From: Burkholderiales bacterium
Lineage (GTDB): Bacteria > Pseudomonadota > Gammaproteobacteria > Burkholderiales > Burkholderiaceae_C
Direction: 5' to 3'
DNA: 50,976 nucleotides
Assembly (NCBI GenBank): GCA_028872015.1
Contig: JAGWLO010000021.1
Span: 1 to 50,976, forward strand
Positions 44,098 through 50,976 of this stretch are shown one piece after another. The stretch's first letter is position 1; each line of letters starts with the position of its first letter. The position numbers were made by a program, and so were the translations under genes. The notes beneath the pieces are model-generated. The model ran no database searches. It was not told the DNA's origin and worked only from the letters and a program-made list of their open reading frames with translations.

Positions 44098-44245
44098 GCG
44101 CAGGGGCTCCACCGCCGGTACTTCGGCGGGTGCGATGCCCGCCGCAAGTGAGGGCGATTGACGTCGCTTTTCCGTCGGCGCGGTGCACTGCCCCTGGCCA
44201 CACTCCGCGCGGTGGCTCCTTTCCGCGGTCACCCGCCTGCCGCCG

Positions 44246-45055
44246 ATGAAACCCTCGCTGCCCGCCCTGGTGCACCGCGTCGCGGCACCCCCCTGGCCCC
44301 TGCCGGCCCTGCTGGCCTGGGGTGCGGGCTGGGCCGCGTGGCGGCTGGCGCAGGCCGCCGGTGCCGGCGTCGGGCCGGCGCTGGCCGCCGGCACGCTGGC
44401 CGGCGTGGCGCTGGCGCTGGTGCTGATCGGGGCCGGCGTGCGGCGGCGCCTCATCGCCGCGCTGGGGTTTCCGCTCTCGGCCGCGGCGCTGGGGGCGGTG
44501 GGGGGCTGGCCGGCCTGGGCCTGGCTGCTGCTGCTGCTGCCCCTGCTGGCGGCCTATCCGCTGCGGGCCTGGGCCGACGCGCCGCTGTTTCCCACCCCGG
44601 CCGGCGCGCTGCAGGGCCTGGCCGCCCAGGTGGCCGCGCCGCGGCGCGCGCTGGATGCCGGCTGCGGCCTCGGCCATGGGCTGCTGGCGCTGCGCGCGCT
44701 GTGGCCGCAGGCCGAACTGCAGGGCCTGGAGTGGAGCGCGCCGCTGGCCTGGGCCGCGGCGCGCCGCTGTCCGTTCGCGCAGGTGCGGCGCGCCGACATG
44801 TGGGCCACCCCCTGGGCCGGACACGACCTGGTCTACCTGTTCCAGCGCCCCGAGAGCATGGCGCGTGCCTACGCCAAGGCGCGGCGCGAACTGGCGCCGG
44901 GAGCCTGGCTGGTGAGCCTGGAGTTCGCCGTGCCCGATGCCCCCGCCACCGCCTGCCTGCAGGGCCCCGGCCGGCGCCCGCTGTGGCTGTACCGCATGCC
45001 GGGGGCGGCGGCCGCCGCGGCGCTGCGCTCAACCATGGCCGCGGGCGGCCGATAA
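44246..45055 (+). CDS. Membrane-anchored class I SAM-dependent methyltransferase
   Basis: This 269-residue protein has three or four N-terminal membrane segments (about residues 12-110, including WAWLLLLLPLLAAYPL) and then a short Rossmann methyltransferase domain with motif I LDAGCGLGHGLLAL near residue 135. The later region is LVYLFQRPESMARAYAKARRELAPGAWLVSLEF. The substrate is unknown. It sits between flhDC and motA, after the flhDC terminator. Its final codons and TAA form the sigma-28-like promoter of motA. The ATG at 44246 (MKPSLPALV) is chosen; an ATG at 44183 is possible. Confidence 0.8.
   Translation: MKPSLPALVHRVAAPPWPLPALLAWGAGWAAWRLAQAAGAGVGPALAAGTLAGVALALVLIGAGVRRRLIAALGFPLSAAALGAVGGWPAWAWLLLLLPLLAAYPLRAWADAPLFPTPAGALQGLAAQVAAPRRALDAGCGLGHGLLALRALWPQAELQGLEWSAPLAWAAARRCPFAQVRRADMWATPWAGHDLVYLFQRPESMARAYAKARRELAPGAWLVSLEFAVPDAPATACLQGPGRRPLWLYRMPGAAAAAALRSTMAAGGR
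45029..45055 (+). promoter_or_regulatory. Sigma-28 (FliA)-like promoter for motA
   Basis: TCAA (45029-45032), then 15 nt, then a perfect GCCGATAA (45048-45055), the FliA consensus being TAAA-N15-GCCGATAA. The last three bases are the stop codon of the upstream methyltransferase gene. The motA ATG is 61 nt downstream. Confidence 0.75.
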
Positions 45056-45116
45056 CGCAGACAAGCCCGCGGCGCCTGCCGTTGCTGCCCGGGCACCAAG
45101 CGGATCACCTTCATTC

Positions 45117-45977
45117 ATGTTCGTCATCATCGGATGGGTCCTGGCCCTGGCCTGCATCTTCGGCGTCTTCATCGCGCACGAAGGGAACATCCACGTCATC
45201 CTCAGCGCGCTGCCCTTCGAGCTGACCACCATCCTCGGGGCCGCGCTCGGCGCCTTCCTGGCCAACAACCAGATGAAGGTGGTCAAGGCCTCGCTGCGCG
45301 GGCTGGGCCAGTGCTTCAAGGGCAGCAAGTTCAGCAAGGCGCGCTACATGGAGCTGCTGGCGCTGCTGTTCGACATCCTGCAGAAGGCGCGCAAGGAAGG
45401 CCTGATGTCGATCGAGAAGGACGTCGAGGACCCGCACAACTCGCCGCTGTTCCAGAAGTACCCCACCGTGGGCGGCGACCACCACGTGACCGAGTTCATC
45501 ACCGACTACCTGCGCATGATGGTCTCGGGCAACCTGAACGCGCACGAGATCGAGAGCCTGATGGACAGCGAGATCGACACCCACCATGCCGAGGAGCATG
45601 CGGCGGTGGCGGCGATCGCACGCCTGGCCGGCGGCCTGCCGGCCTTCGGCATCGTCGCCGCCGTGCTGGGCGTGGTCAACACCATGGGCTCGGTCGGCCA
45701 GCCGCCGGCCGTGCTGGGCGGCATGATCGGCTCGGCCCTGGTGGGCACCTTCCTGGGCATCCTGCTGGCCTACGGCTTCGTCGAGCCGCTGGGCGGCCTG
45801 CTGGAGCAGAAGGTCGAAGACGCGGGCAAGGAGCTGCAGTGCATCAAGACCACCCTGCTGGCCAGCATGCAGGGCTACGCGCCGCAGGTGGCGATCGAGT
45901 TCGGGCGCAAGGTGCTGTATTCCGGCGACCGCCCCACCTTCACCGAGCTCGAAGGCCACGTGAAGGGCAAGAAATGA
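45117..45977 (+). CDS. motA: Flagellar motor stator protein MotA
   Basis: MotA is the proton-channel partner of MotB. The 286-residue protein has four membrane segments (MFVIIGWVLALACIFGVFI at the start, LPFELTTILGAALGAFL, then LPAFGIVAAVLGVVNTMG and IGSALVGTFLGILLAYGFVEPLGGLL). The large cytoplasmic loop carries charged residues that touch FliG (KGSKFSKARYMELLALL). The ATG follows a sigma-28-like promoter. It pairs with motB after a 118-nt spacer holding a repeat. Confidence 0.96.
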   Translation: MFVIIGWVLALACIFGVFIAHEGNIHVILSALPFELTTILGAALGAFLANNQMKVVKASLRGLGQCFKGSKFSKARYMELLALLFDILQKARKEGLMSIEKDVEDPHNSPLFQKYPTVGGDHHVTEFITDYLRMMVSGNLNAHEIESLMDSEIDTHHAEEHAAVAAIARLAGGLPAFGIVAAVLGVVNTMGSVGQPPAVLGGMIGSALVGTFLGILLAYGFVEPLGGLLEQKVEDAGKELQCIKTTLLASMQGYAPQVAIEFGRKVLYSGDRPTFTELEGHVKGKK

Positions 45978-46039
45978 CGCGGCCTGACGCGCACGCGACC
46001 CAGGGCATGCACGGGTCCGGCTCGGCCGGCCCGTCGCAT

Positions 46040-46090
46040 GAGCCCCCTCGGGGGGTGGCGAAGGCGCGCAGCGACAAGCCTGGGGGCCCC
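46040..46090. repeat. Palindromic extragenic repeat between motA and motB
   Basis: The inner palindrome ccccctcggggg (46044-46055) and outer gccccc / gggggc pairs (46042-46047 and 46082-46087) frame a GC-rich core with gcgcagcgac. I recall this sequence type as a dispersed repeat in Burkholderiales intergenic regions; this was not searched. Confidence 0.5.
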
Positions 46091-46095
46091 TGACC

Positions 46096-47073
46096 ATGGC
46101 TGGCGACGCCAAGAAGCTCCAGCCCATCATCATCAAGCGCGTCAAGAAGGGCGGCCATGCCGCCCATGGCGGCGCGTGGAAGATCGCCTACGCCGACTTC
46201 GTGACGGCCATGATGGCCTTCTTCCTGCTGATGTGGCTGCTGGGCTCCACCACCGAAGGCGACAAGAAGGGCATTGCCGACTACTTCAGCGCGCCCCTGA
46301 AGGTGGCGATGCTGGGCGGCTCGGGCTCGGGCGACTCGTCGTCGGTGATCCGTGGCGGCGGCCAGGACCTCACGCGCACCACCGGCCAGGTCAAGCGCGG
46401 CGACATCCAGGCGCGGCGCGACACCATCAACCTGCACCAGCTCAAGGCCGAGCAGATCCGGGCCGAGGTGGCGCGCCTGCAGACGCTGAAGGCGCAGGTC
46501 CAGGCGCGCATCGATGCCAACCCGCGGCTGGCCGGCGTGCGCCGGCAGCTGCGGCTGGACATGACCCCCGACGGCCTGCGCATCCAGATCATGGACGCCG
46601 ACGGCCGGCCCATGTTCGCCAGCGGCAGTGCGGTGGTCGAGCCCGAGATGCACGAGTTGCTGCGCGACATCGGCGGCGTGCTCGCCACGGTGCCCAACCG
46701 CCTGACGCTCGAGGGCCACACCGATTCGATGCCCTACCCGGGCAACGACCGCGGCTACAGCAACTGGGAGCTCAGCGCCGACCGCGCCAACGCCTCGCGG
46801 CGCGAGCTGCTGGCCGGCGGCCTGCCCGACGACCGGGTGCTGCGCGTGCAGGGCCTGGCCGCGGCCAACCCCTTCGACCGCCTAGACCCTGCGGCGCCGG
46901 CCAACCGGCGCATCAGCATCGTGGTCATGACGCGCGAGGCCGAAGAGCGGGTGTTCAGCGCCACGCCCGCAAACGGCCCCGATGCCGAAGACGCAGCGGC
47001 ACCTTCGATCGTTCCGCCGCGACCGCAGCTGGTGCCGCAGGCGGGCTCAAGTCCCGACGCGGCGCACCGATAA
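46096..47073 (+). CDS. motB: Flagellar motor stator protein MotB
   Basis: MotB anchors the stator to peptidoglycan and carries the proton-binding aspartate. The 325-residue protein has one membrane segment (about 33-53, [19 protein letters not shown]) with Asp34 as the likely proton site. An OmpA-like peptidoglycan domain follows (about 170-295, [45 protein letters not shown]). The last codons CGA TAA are part of the sigma-28-like promoter of cheY. Start at ATG 46096 as in the family. Confidence 0.96.
   Translation: MAGDAKKLQPIIIKRVKKGGHAAHGGAWKIAYADFVTAMMAFFLLMWLLGSTTEGDKKGIADYFSAPLKVAMLGGSGSGDSSSVIRGGGQDLTRTTGQVKRGDIQARRDTINLHQLKAEQIRAEVARLQTLKAQVQARIDANPRLAGVRRQLRLDMTPDGLRIQIMDADGRPMFASGSAVVEPEMHELLRDIGGVLATVPNRLTLEGHTDSMPYPGNDRGYSNWELSADRANASRRELLAGGLPDDRVLRVQGLAAANPFDRLDPAAPANRRISIVVMTREAEERVFSATPANGPDAEDAAAPSIVPPRPQLVPQAGSSPDAAHR
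47047..47073 (+). promoter_or_regulatory. Sigma-28 (FliA)-like promoter for cheY
   Basis: TCAA (47047-47050), 15 nt, then ACCGATAA (47066-47073), one mismatch to GCCGATAA. As at motA, the terminal TAA is the stop codon of the upstream gene (motB). The cheY ATG is 26 nt downstream. Confidence 0.7.
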
Positions 47074-47099
47074 GACCGGCACACCCCGACGCCCGCCCC

Positions 47100-47498
47100 A
47101 TGACCACCCCCGCCGACCTCAAATTCCTCATCGTCGATGACTTCTCGACCATGCGCCGCATCGTGCGCGGCCTGCTCAAGGAGATGGGCTGCAACAACGC
47201 CGACGAGGCCGAGGACGGTGCCGTCGCGCTGGGCATGATGAAGAACACGAAGTACGACTTCGTGGTGTCCGACATCAACATGCCCAACATGAACGGCTTC
47301 GAGCTGCTCAAGGCCGTGAAGGCCGACGAGCAGCTGCGCGCGATCCCGGTGCTGATGGTCACGGCCGAGGCGCGCAAGGAAGACATCGTGCTGGCGGCGC
47401 AGAGCGGCGCGGCCGGCTACATCGTCAAGCCCTTCACCAAGGCGACGCTGGAGGAGAAGGTGCAGAAGATCCTGCAGAAGCTGGCCGCGACAGCATGA
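47100..47498 (+). CDS. cheY: Chemotaxis response regulator CheY
   Basis: Phospho-CheY binds the flagellar switch and changes rotation. The 132-residue receiver domain has the acidic pair D13/D14 ([11 protein letters not shown]), phosphorylation site D58 ([12 protein letters not shown]), T88 (MVTAEA) and K110 (IVKPF). No output domain. It is coupled to cheZ by ATGA. A sigma-28-like promoter lies within motB's end. Confidence 0.97.
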   Translation: MTTPADLKFLIVDDFSTMRRIVRGLLKEMGCNNADEAEDGAVALGMMKNTKYDFVVSDINMPNMNGFELLKAVKADEQLRAIPVLMVTAEARKEDIVLAAQSGAAGYIVKPFTKATLEEKVQKILQKLAATA

Positions 47499-48154
47499 AC
47501 GCAGCCCTGGCCCGCCCCCCCATGACGACGGACGACAGCACGCGGCTGCGCCCGCCCGAGGCGCTGGCCGCCTCGCCCGAGGTGTTTCAGCAGATCGGCT
47601 CGATCACGCGGCTGTTGCACGACACCCTGCAGCAGCTGGGCGTGATGCCGCGGCTGCGGGTGGCCACCGACGGCCTGCCCGATGCGCGCAGCCGCCTCAC
47701 CTACATCGCCAACAAGACCGCCGAGGCCGCCAACAAGGTGCTGAACTCGGTCGACCAGGCCAAGGCCGACCACGTCGCCATCAGCCGGTCCACGCGCGCC
47801 ATGGCGCAGGCCCTCGTCGCCGACCCGGTGAAGGCCGTGGCCAGCGGGGCGGTGCTGAACTTCGTGCAGGACGTCGAGCAGAGCACCGCGCGCATCGACG
47901 CCCACCTCACCGACATCATGATGGCGCAGGACTTCCACGACCTCACGGGCCAGGTGGTGGCCAAGGTGGTGACGCTGGCCAACGAGCTGGAGGACAGCCT
48001 GGTCAAGCTGCTGGTCTCGGTGGCGCCGGCCGACCAGCGCGGCCGGGTCGACCCCGCGGTGCTCAACGGCCCCGTGGTCAACGCCGCCGGCCGCACCGAC
48101 GTCGTCAGCAACCAGGGCGAGGTCGACGACCTGCTGGCGAGCCTGGGCTTCTAG
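47495..48154 (+). CDS. cheZ: Chemotaxis protein phosphatase CheZ
   Basis: CheZ removes phosphate from CheY. The 219-residue protein is a long helical hairpin with the catalytic region [11 protein letters not shown] (D149 and Q153, matching the D143/Q147 pair of E. coli). The C-terminal CheY-binding helix is [11 protein letters not shown]. The ATG overlaps the cheY stop. Confidence 0.95.
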   Translation: MNAALARPPMTTDDSTRLRPPEALAASPEVFQQIGSITRLLHDTLQQLGVMPRLRVATDGLPDARSRLTYIANKTAEAANKVLNSVDQAKADHVAISRSTRAMAQALVADPVKAVASGAVLNFVQDVEQSTARIDAHLTDIMMAQDFHDLTGQVVAKVVTLANELEDSLVKLLVSVAPADQRGRVDPAVLNGPVVNAAGRTDVVSNQGEVDDLLASLGF

Positions 48155-48291
48155 GCCCAGGGCGGGCCGAACACCCGCCGCTTTACCCCGCTTATCGCGC
48201 TCAAGTCCGCCCCCTGCGGCGGCACCATGGCAAGGCTTGCCCGACAAGCCTTTCGCAACCCCTTCGAGGCCCGCCCGGCGCCTCGGACGCC

Positions 48292-49455
48292 ATGGCCGAC
48301 TCCGCCCAAGACCGCAAGCTACCCGCCACCCAGCGCAAGATCGACAAGGCGCGCCGGGAAGGCCAGGTCGCGCGCTCGCGCGATCTCGGGCATTTCGGCG
48401 CCGTCGCGGCGGTGGTGGCGCTGGTGGGTGCACTGGCGCCGCAGATCACGCAGTGGCTGGTCCTCGGCCTGGGCCGGGGCCTGCGCTTCGACCACACCCT
48501 GATCGGCGATCCCGCCGCGATGGGCCATCGTCTGGCCGATCTGGCGCTGCAGATGCTGGCCGTGCTGGTGCCGCTGTTCGGCGTGATGGTCGCCGTGGCG
48601 CTGGCCGGCAGCCTGTTGTGCGGCGGCTGGAACTTCACGCTCGAGGCCATCGCGCCCAAGTTCGGCAAGCTCGACCCGCTGGCCGGCCTGCCGCGCCTGT
48701 TCTCGGGCCAGCAGCTGGTGCAGACCCTGAAGGCCTGCGTGCTGGCAGTGCTGCTGGGCGGCGTGGGTGGCCTGTACCTGGCGCAGCACTGGTGGCGCCA
48801 CGCCGAGCTGCTGGCGCTGCCGCTGCCGCAGGCGCTGGCCGCCGGCGGCAGCCTGCTGCAGGGCGGGATGCTGCTGCTGTGCGGCGTGCTGGCCGCCTTT
48901 GCGCTGGTGGACGTGCCGCTGCAGCGCCACATGCTGCAGCGCCGGCTGCGCATGTCGATCGAAGAGGTCAAGAAGGAGATGAAGGAGGCCGAGGGCAGCA
49001 CCCAGGTGAAGGCCAAGATCCGGCTGCGCATGCGCGAGATGGCCAACCGCCGGATGCTCGCCGCCGTGCCGGGCGCCGACCTGGTGGTGATGAACCCGAC
49101 CCACTACGCGGTGGCGCTGAAGTACGACGCCGAGGCGATGGCCGCCCCGCGCGTCATCGCCAAGGGCGCCGACCTGGTGGCGCTGAAGATCCGCGACCTG
49201 GCGCGCGACGCCCGGGTGCCGGTGCTGCAGTCGCCGGCGCTGGCGCGCGCGCTGTACGCCCACACCGAGATCGACCAGGAGATTCCGGCCCGCCTGTTCA
49301 GCGCCGTGGCGCAGGTTCTGGCCTGGGTGTACCAGCTGCGCGACGCGATGGCCGCCGGCCGCCCGCTGGCCGCCGATGCGCCGATGCCCGAAGTGCCGGC
49401 CGACCTCGACCCCCTGCAGGCCCGGCCTGAGCCGGCCGCGGAGCCCGCCCCGTGA
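48292..49455 (+). CDS. flhB: Flagellar export apparatus protein FlhB
   Basis: FlhB is the switch component of the flagellar type III export gate. The 387-residue protein begins with the amphipathic ADSAQDRKLPATQRKIDKARREGQVARSRDL, has four membrane segments, and the self-cleaving NPTH site at 268-271. The C-terminal tail is Pro/Ala-rich. It follows cheZ by 137 nt. This gap contains TCAAG at 48201 but no matching -10 octamer. The stop overlaps the flhA GTG. Confidence 0.96.
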   Translation: MADSAQDRKLPATQRKIDKARREGQVARSRDLGHFGAVAAVVALVGALAPQITQWLVLGLGRGLRFDHTLIGDPAAMGHRLADLALQMLAVLVPLFGVMVAVALAGSLLCGGWNFTLEAIAPKFGKLDPLAGLPRLFSGQQLVQTLKACVLAVLLGGVGGLYLAQHWWRHAELLALPLPQALAAGGSLLQGGMLLLCGVLAAFALVDVPLQRHMLQRRLRMSIEEVKKEMKEAEGSTQVKAKIRLRMREMANRRMLAAVPGADLVVMNPTHYAVALKYDAEAMAAPRVIAKGADLVALKIRDLARDARVPVLQSPALARALYAHTEIDQEIPARLFSAVAQVLAWVYQLRDAMAAGRPLAADAPMPEVPADLDPLQARPEPAAEPAP

Positions 49456-50976
49456 ACGCGCTGACCCAGACCCTGAACGGCTTCTTCGGGCGCGGCGGCT
49501 CCGCCCAGGGCGCCGCGGCCAAGGCCCTGGTGCTGCCGGGCTTCGTCGTCATGATGCTGGCGATGATGGTGCTGCCGCTGCCGAGCTTCGTGCTCGACCT
49601 GCTGTTCACCTTCAACATCGCGCTGGCGCTGACGGTGATGATGGTGGCCTCGCAGATGGTCAAGCCGCTGGACTTCGCCTCGCTGCCCACGGTGCTGCTG
49701 GTGACCACGCTGCTGCGCCTGAGCCTGAACGTGGCCAGCACGCGCGTGGTGCTGATGGAAGGCCACACCGGCCCCGGCGCGGCCGGCCACGTGATCGAGG
49801 CCTTCGGCCACTTCCTGATCGGCGGCAACTTCGCGGTCGGCCTGATCGTGTTCGCGATCCTGGTCGTCATCAACTTCGTCGTCGTCACCAAGGGCGCCGA
49901 GCGCATCGCCGAGGTCGGCGCGCGCTTCGCGCTGGACGCGATGCCGGGCAAGCAGATGGCGATCGACGCCGATCTGAACGCCGGCCTCATCGACGAGAAG
50001 GTGGCGCGCCAGCGCCGCGCCGAGGTGGCGGAAGAGGCCGATTTCTTCGGCAGCATGGACGGCGCGAGCAAGTTCGTGCGCGGCGACGCGATGGCCGGCC
50101 TGCTGATCCTGTTCATCTCCACCGTGGGCGGCTTCGTCATCGGCATGACCATGCACGGCATGGACGCCGGCGCCGCGGCCACCTCGTACGTGACGCTGGC
50201 GGTGGGCGATGCGCTGGTGGCGCAGATCCCGGCGCTGCTGATCTCGGTGGCCGCGGCGATGGTGGTCTCGCGCGTGGGCAAGGAACAGGATATCGGCAGC
50301 CAGATCCGGGGCCAGCTGTTCGACTCGCCGCAGGCGCTGGCCATCTCGGCCGCGGTGGTGGGCCTGCTGGGCCTGGTGCCCGGCATGCCGCACCTGGTGT
50401 TCCTGATCGTGGCCGGCGGCCTGGGCCTGCTGGCGGCGCAGCTGATGCGCCAGCGCCGGCGCGCGGCGGCGGAGCCCGAGCGCAGCCTCGGCACCGACGT
50501 GCAGCCGGCCAACGCCGAGGCGAGCTGGGACGACCTGGCCCCGGTGGACACGCTGGGCCTGGAGGTGGGCTACCGGCTCATCGCGCTGGTGGACAAGGCG
50601 CGCGCGCCGGCCGGTGGCGACCTGCTGTCGCGCATCAAGGGCGTGCGCAAGAAGTTCGCGCAGGACGTGGGCTTCCTGCCACCGCCGGTGCACATCCGCG
50701 ACAACCTCGTCGAGCTCAAGCCCAGCATGTACCGGGTGCTGCTGCGCGGCGCGGTGGTGGGCGAGGGCGAGGCCGTGCCGGGCCAGCTGCTGGCCATCAA
50801 CCCGGGCGGCGCCAAGCAGCAGCTGCCGGGCACGCGCACGCAGGACCCGGCGTTCGGCCTGCCCGCGGTGTGGATCGAGGAGCGCCACAAGGAGATGGCC
50901 CAAATGGCCGGATTTACCGTCGTTGATTGCGCGACCGTCGTGGCCACCCACCTTTCCCACTTGATGCAGGTGAACG
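49452..50976 (+). CDS. flhA: Flagellar export apparatus protein FlhA, incomplete at the window edge
   Basis: FlhA forms the nonameric ring of the export gate. The 508 visible residues include eight membrane segments and the conserved FHIPEP region (RLSLNVASTRVVLMEGHTGPGAAGHVIEAFGHFLIGGNFAVGLIVFAILVVINFVVVTKGAERIAEVGARF). The cytosolic domain begins near residue 350. The GTG at 49452 overlaps the flhB stop (GTGA). The frame is open at base 50976; about 190 more residues are expected. Confidence 0.96.
   Translation, partial: MNALTQTLNGFFGRGGSAQGAAAKALVLPGFVVMMLAMMVLPLPSFVLDLLFTFNIALALTVMMVASQMVKPLDFASLPTVLLVTTLLRLSLNVASTRVVLMEGHTGPGAAGHVIEAFGHFLIGGNFAVGLIVFAILVVINFVVVTKGAERIAEVGARFALDAMPGKQMAIDADLNAGLIDEKVARQRRAEVAEEADFFGSMDGASKFVRGDAMAGLLILFISTVGGFVIGMTMHGMDAGAAATSYVTLAVGDALVAQIPALLISVAAAMVVSRVGKEQDIGSQIRGQLFDSPQALAISAAVVGLLGLVPGMPHLVFLIVAGGLGLLAAQLMRQRRRAAAEPERSLGTDVQPANAEASWDDLAPVDTLGLEVGYRLIALVDKARAPAGGDLLSRIKGVRKKFAQDVGFLPPPVHIRDNLVELKPSMYRVLLRGAVVGEGEAVPGQLLAINPGGAKQQLPGTRTQDPAFGLPAVWIEERHKEMAQMAGFTVVDCATVVATHLSHLMQVN

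Noticed and set aside
48201..48230. Sigma-28-like promoter in front of flhB
   Set aside because: TCAAG is present, but no CCGATAA-like octamer lies at the right distance.

Overview
The window reads as high-GC chromosomal DNA of a motile betaproteobacterium of the order Burkholderiales, most like the Rubrivivax/Leptothrix/Ideonella group. The support is the gene order flhD-flhC-(methyltransferase)-motA-motB-cheY-cheZ-flhB-flhA, the pairs argD-argF and rpsT|murJ, the set rpsP-rimM-trmD-rplS, and the protein sequences themselves. This placement is an inference from content; no database was searched.

Positions 1 to about 9.4 kb are accessory DNA. At the left edge two minus-strand genes (a small coiled-coil protein and the start of a possible RecD-like helicase) run out of the window. 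An intact IS1182-type insertion sequence (535-2090, 18-bp perfect inverted repeats, flanked by CTAG on both sides) separates them from a plus-strand cassette of phage and plasmid type. That cassette holds an AlpA-like DNA-binding protein, a four-cysteine zinc-ribbon miniprotein, a D5/P4-type helicase, an AT-richer non-coding stretch with an iteron-like inverted repeat and a hairpin, small unknown proteins, a Nu1-like small terminase, a scaffold-like small protein and one Mu gpP-like tail hub protein. No integrase, large terminase, portal or capsid gene is visible, so it is either a collapsed prophage or a satellite-like element.

From 9.6 kb on the content is chromosomal. fhs and a WYL regulator face a convergent argD-argF-MFS operon. 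Then come a DUF3579 gene, rpsT, murJ, a tightly coupled sirB1-hda-HAD-pcnB-folK block, a TM2 protein, rpsP-rimM-trmD and rplS, a Nudix hydrolase and a CobD/CbiB-like protein. A minus-strand operon of M48 protease, pterin dehydratase and rsgA follows, then orn, a polyphosphate cluster (ppk, sixA, ppx), a dienelactone hydrolase coupled to a ZIP transporter, uspA, a sulfurtransferase, a Rieske oxygenase, the isoprenoid genes xseB-ispA-dxs, folE2 with a strong terminator, and finally the flagellar/chemotaxis cluster, which runs off the right edge inside flhA.

Genes are dense and often overlap by 4 nt (ATGA, GTGA or TTGA), implying translational coupling. The most interesting regulatory signals are two sigma-28-like promoters (before motA and cheY) whose -10 octamer contains the stop codon of the preceding gene, and several -10 hexamers so close to start codons that leaderless mRNAs are likely.
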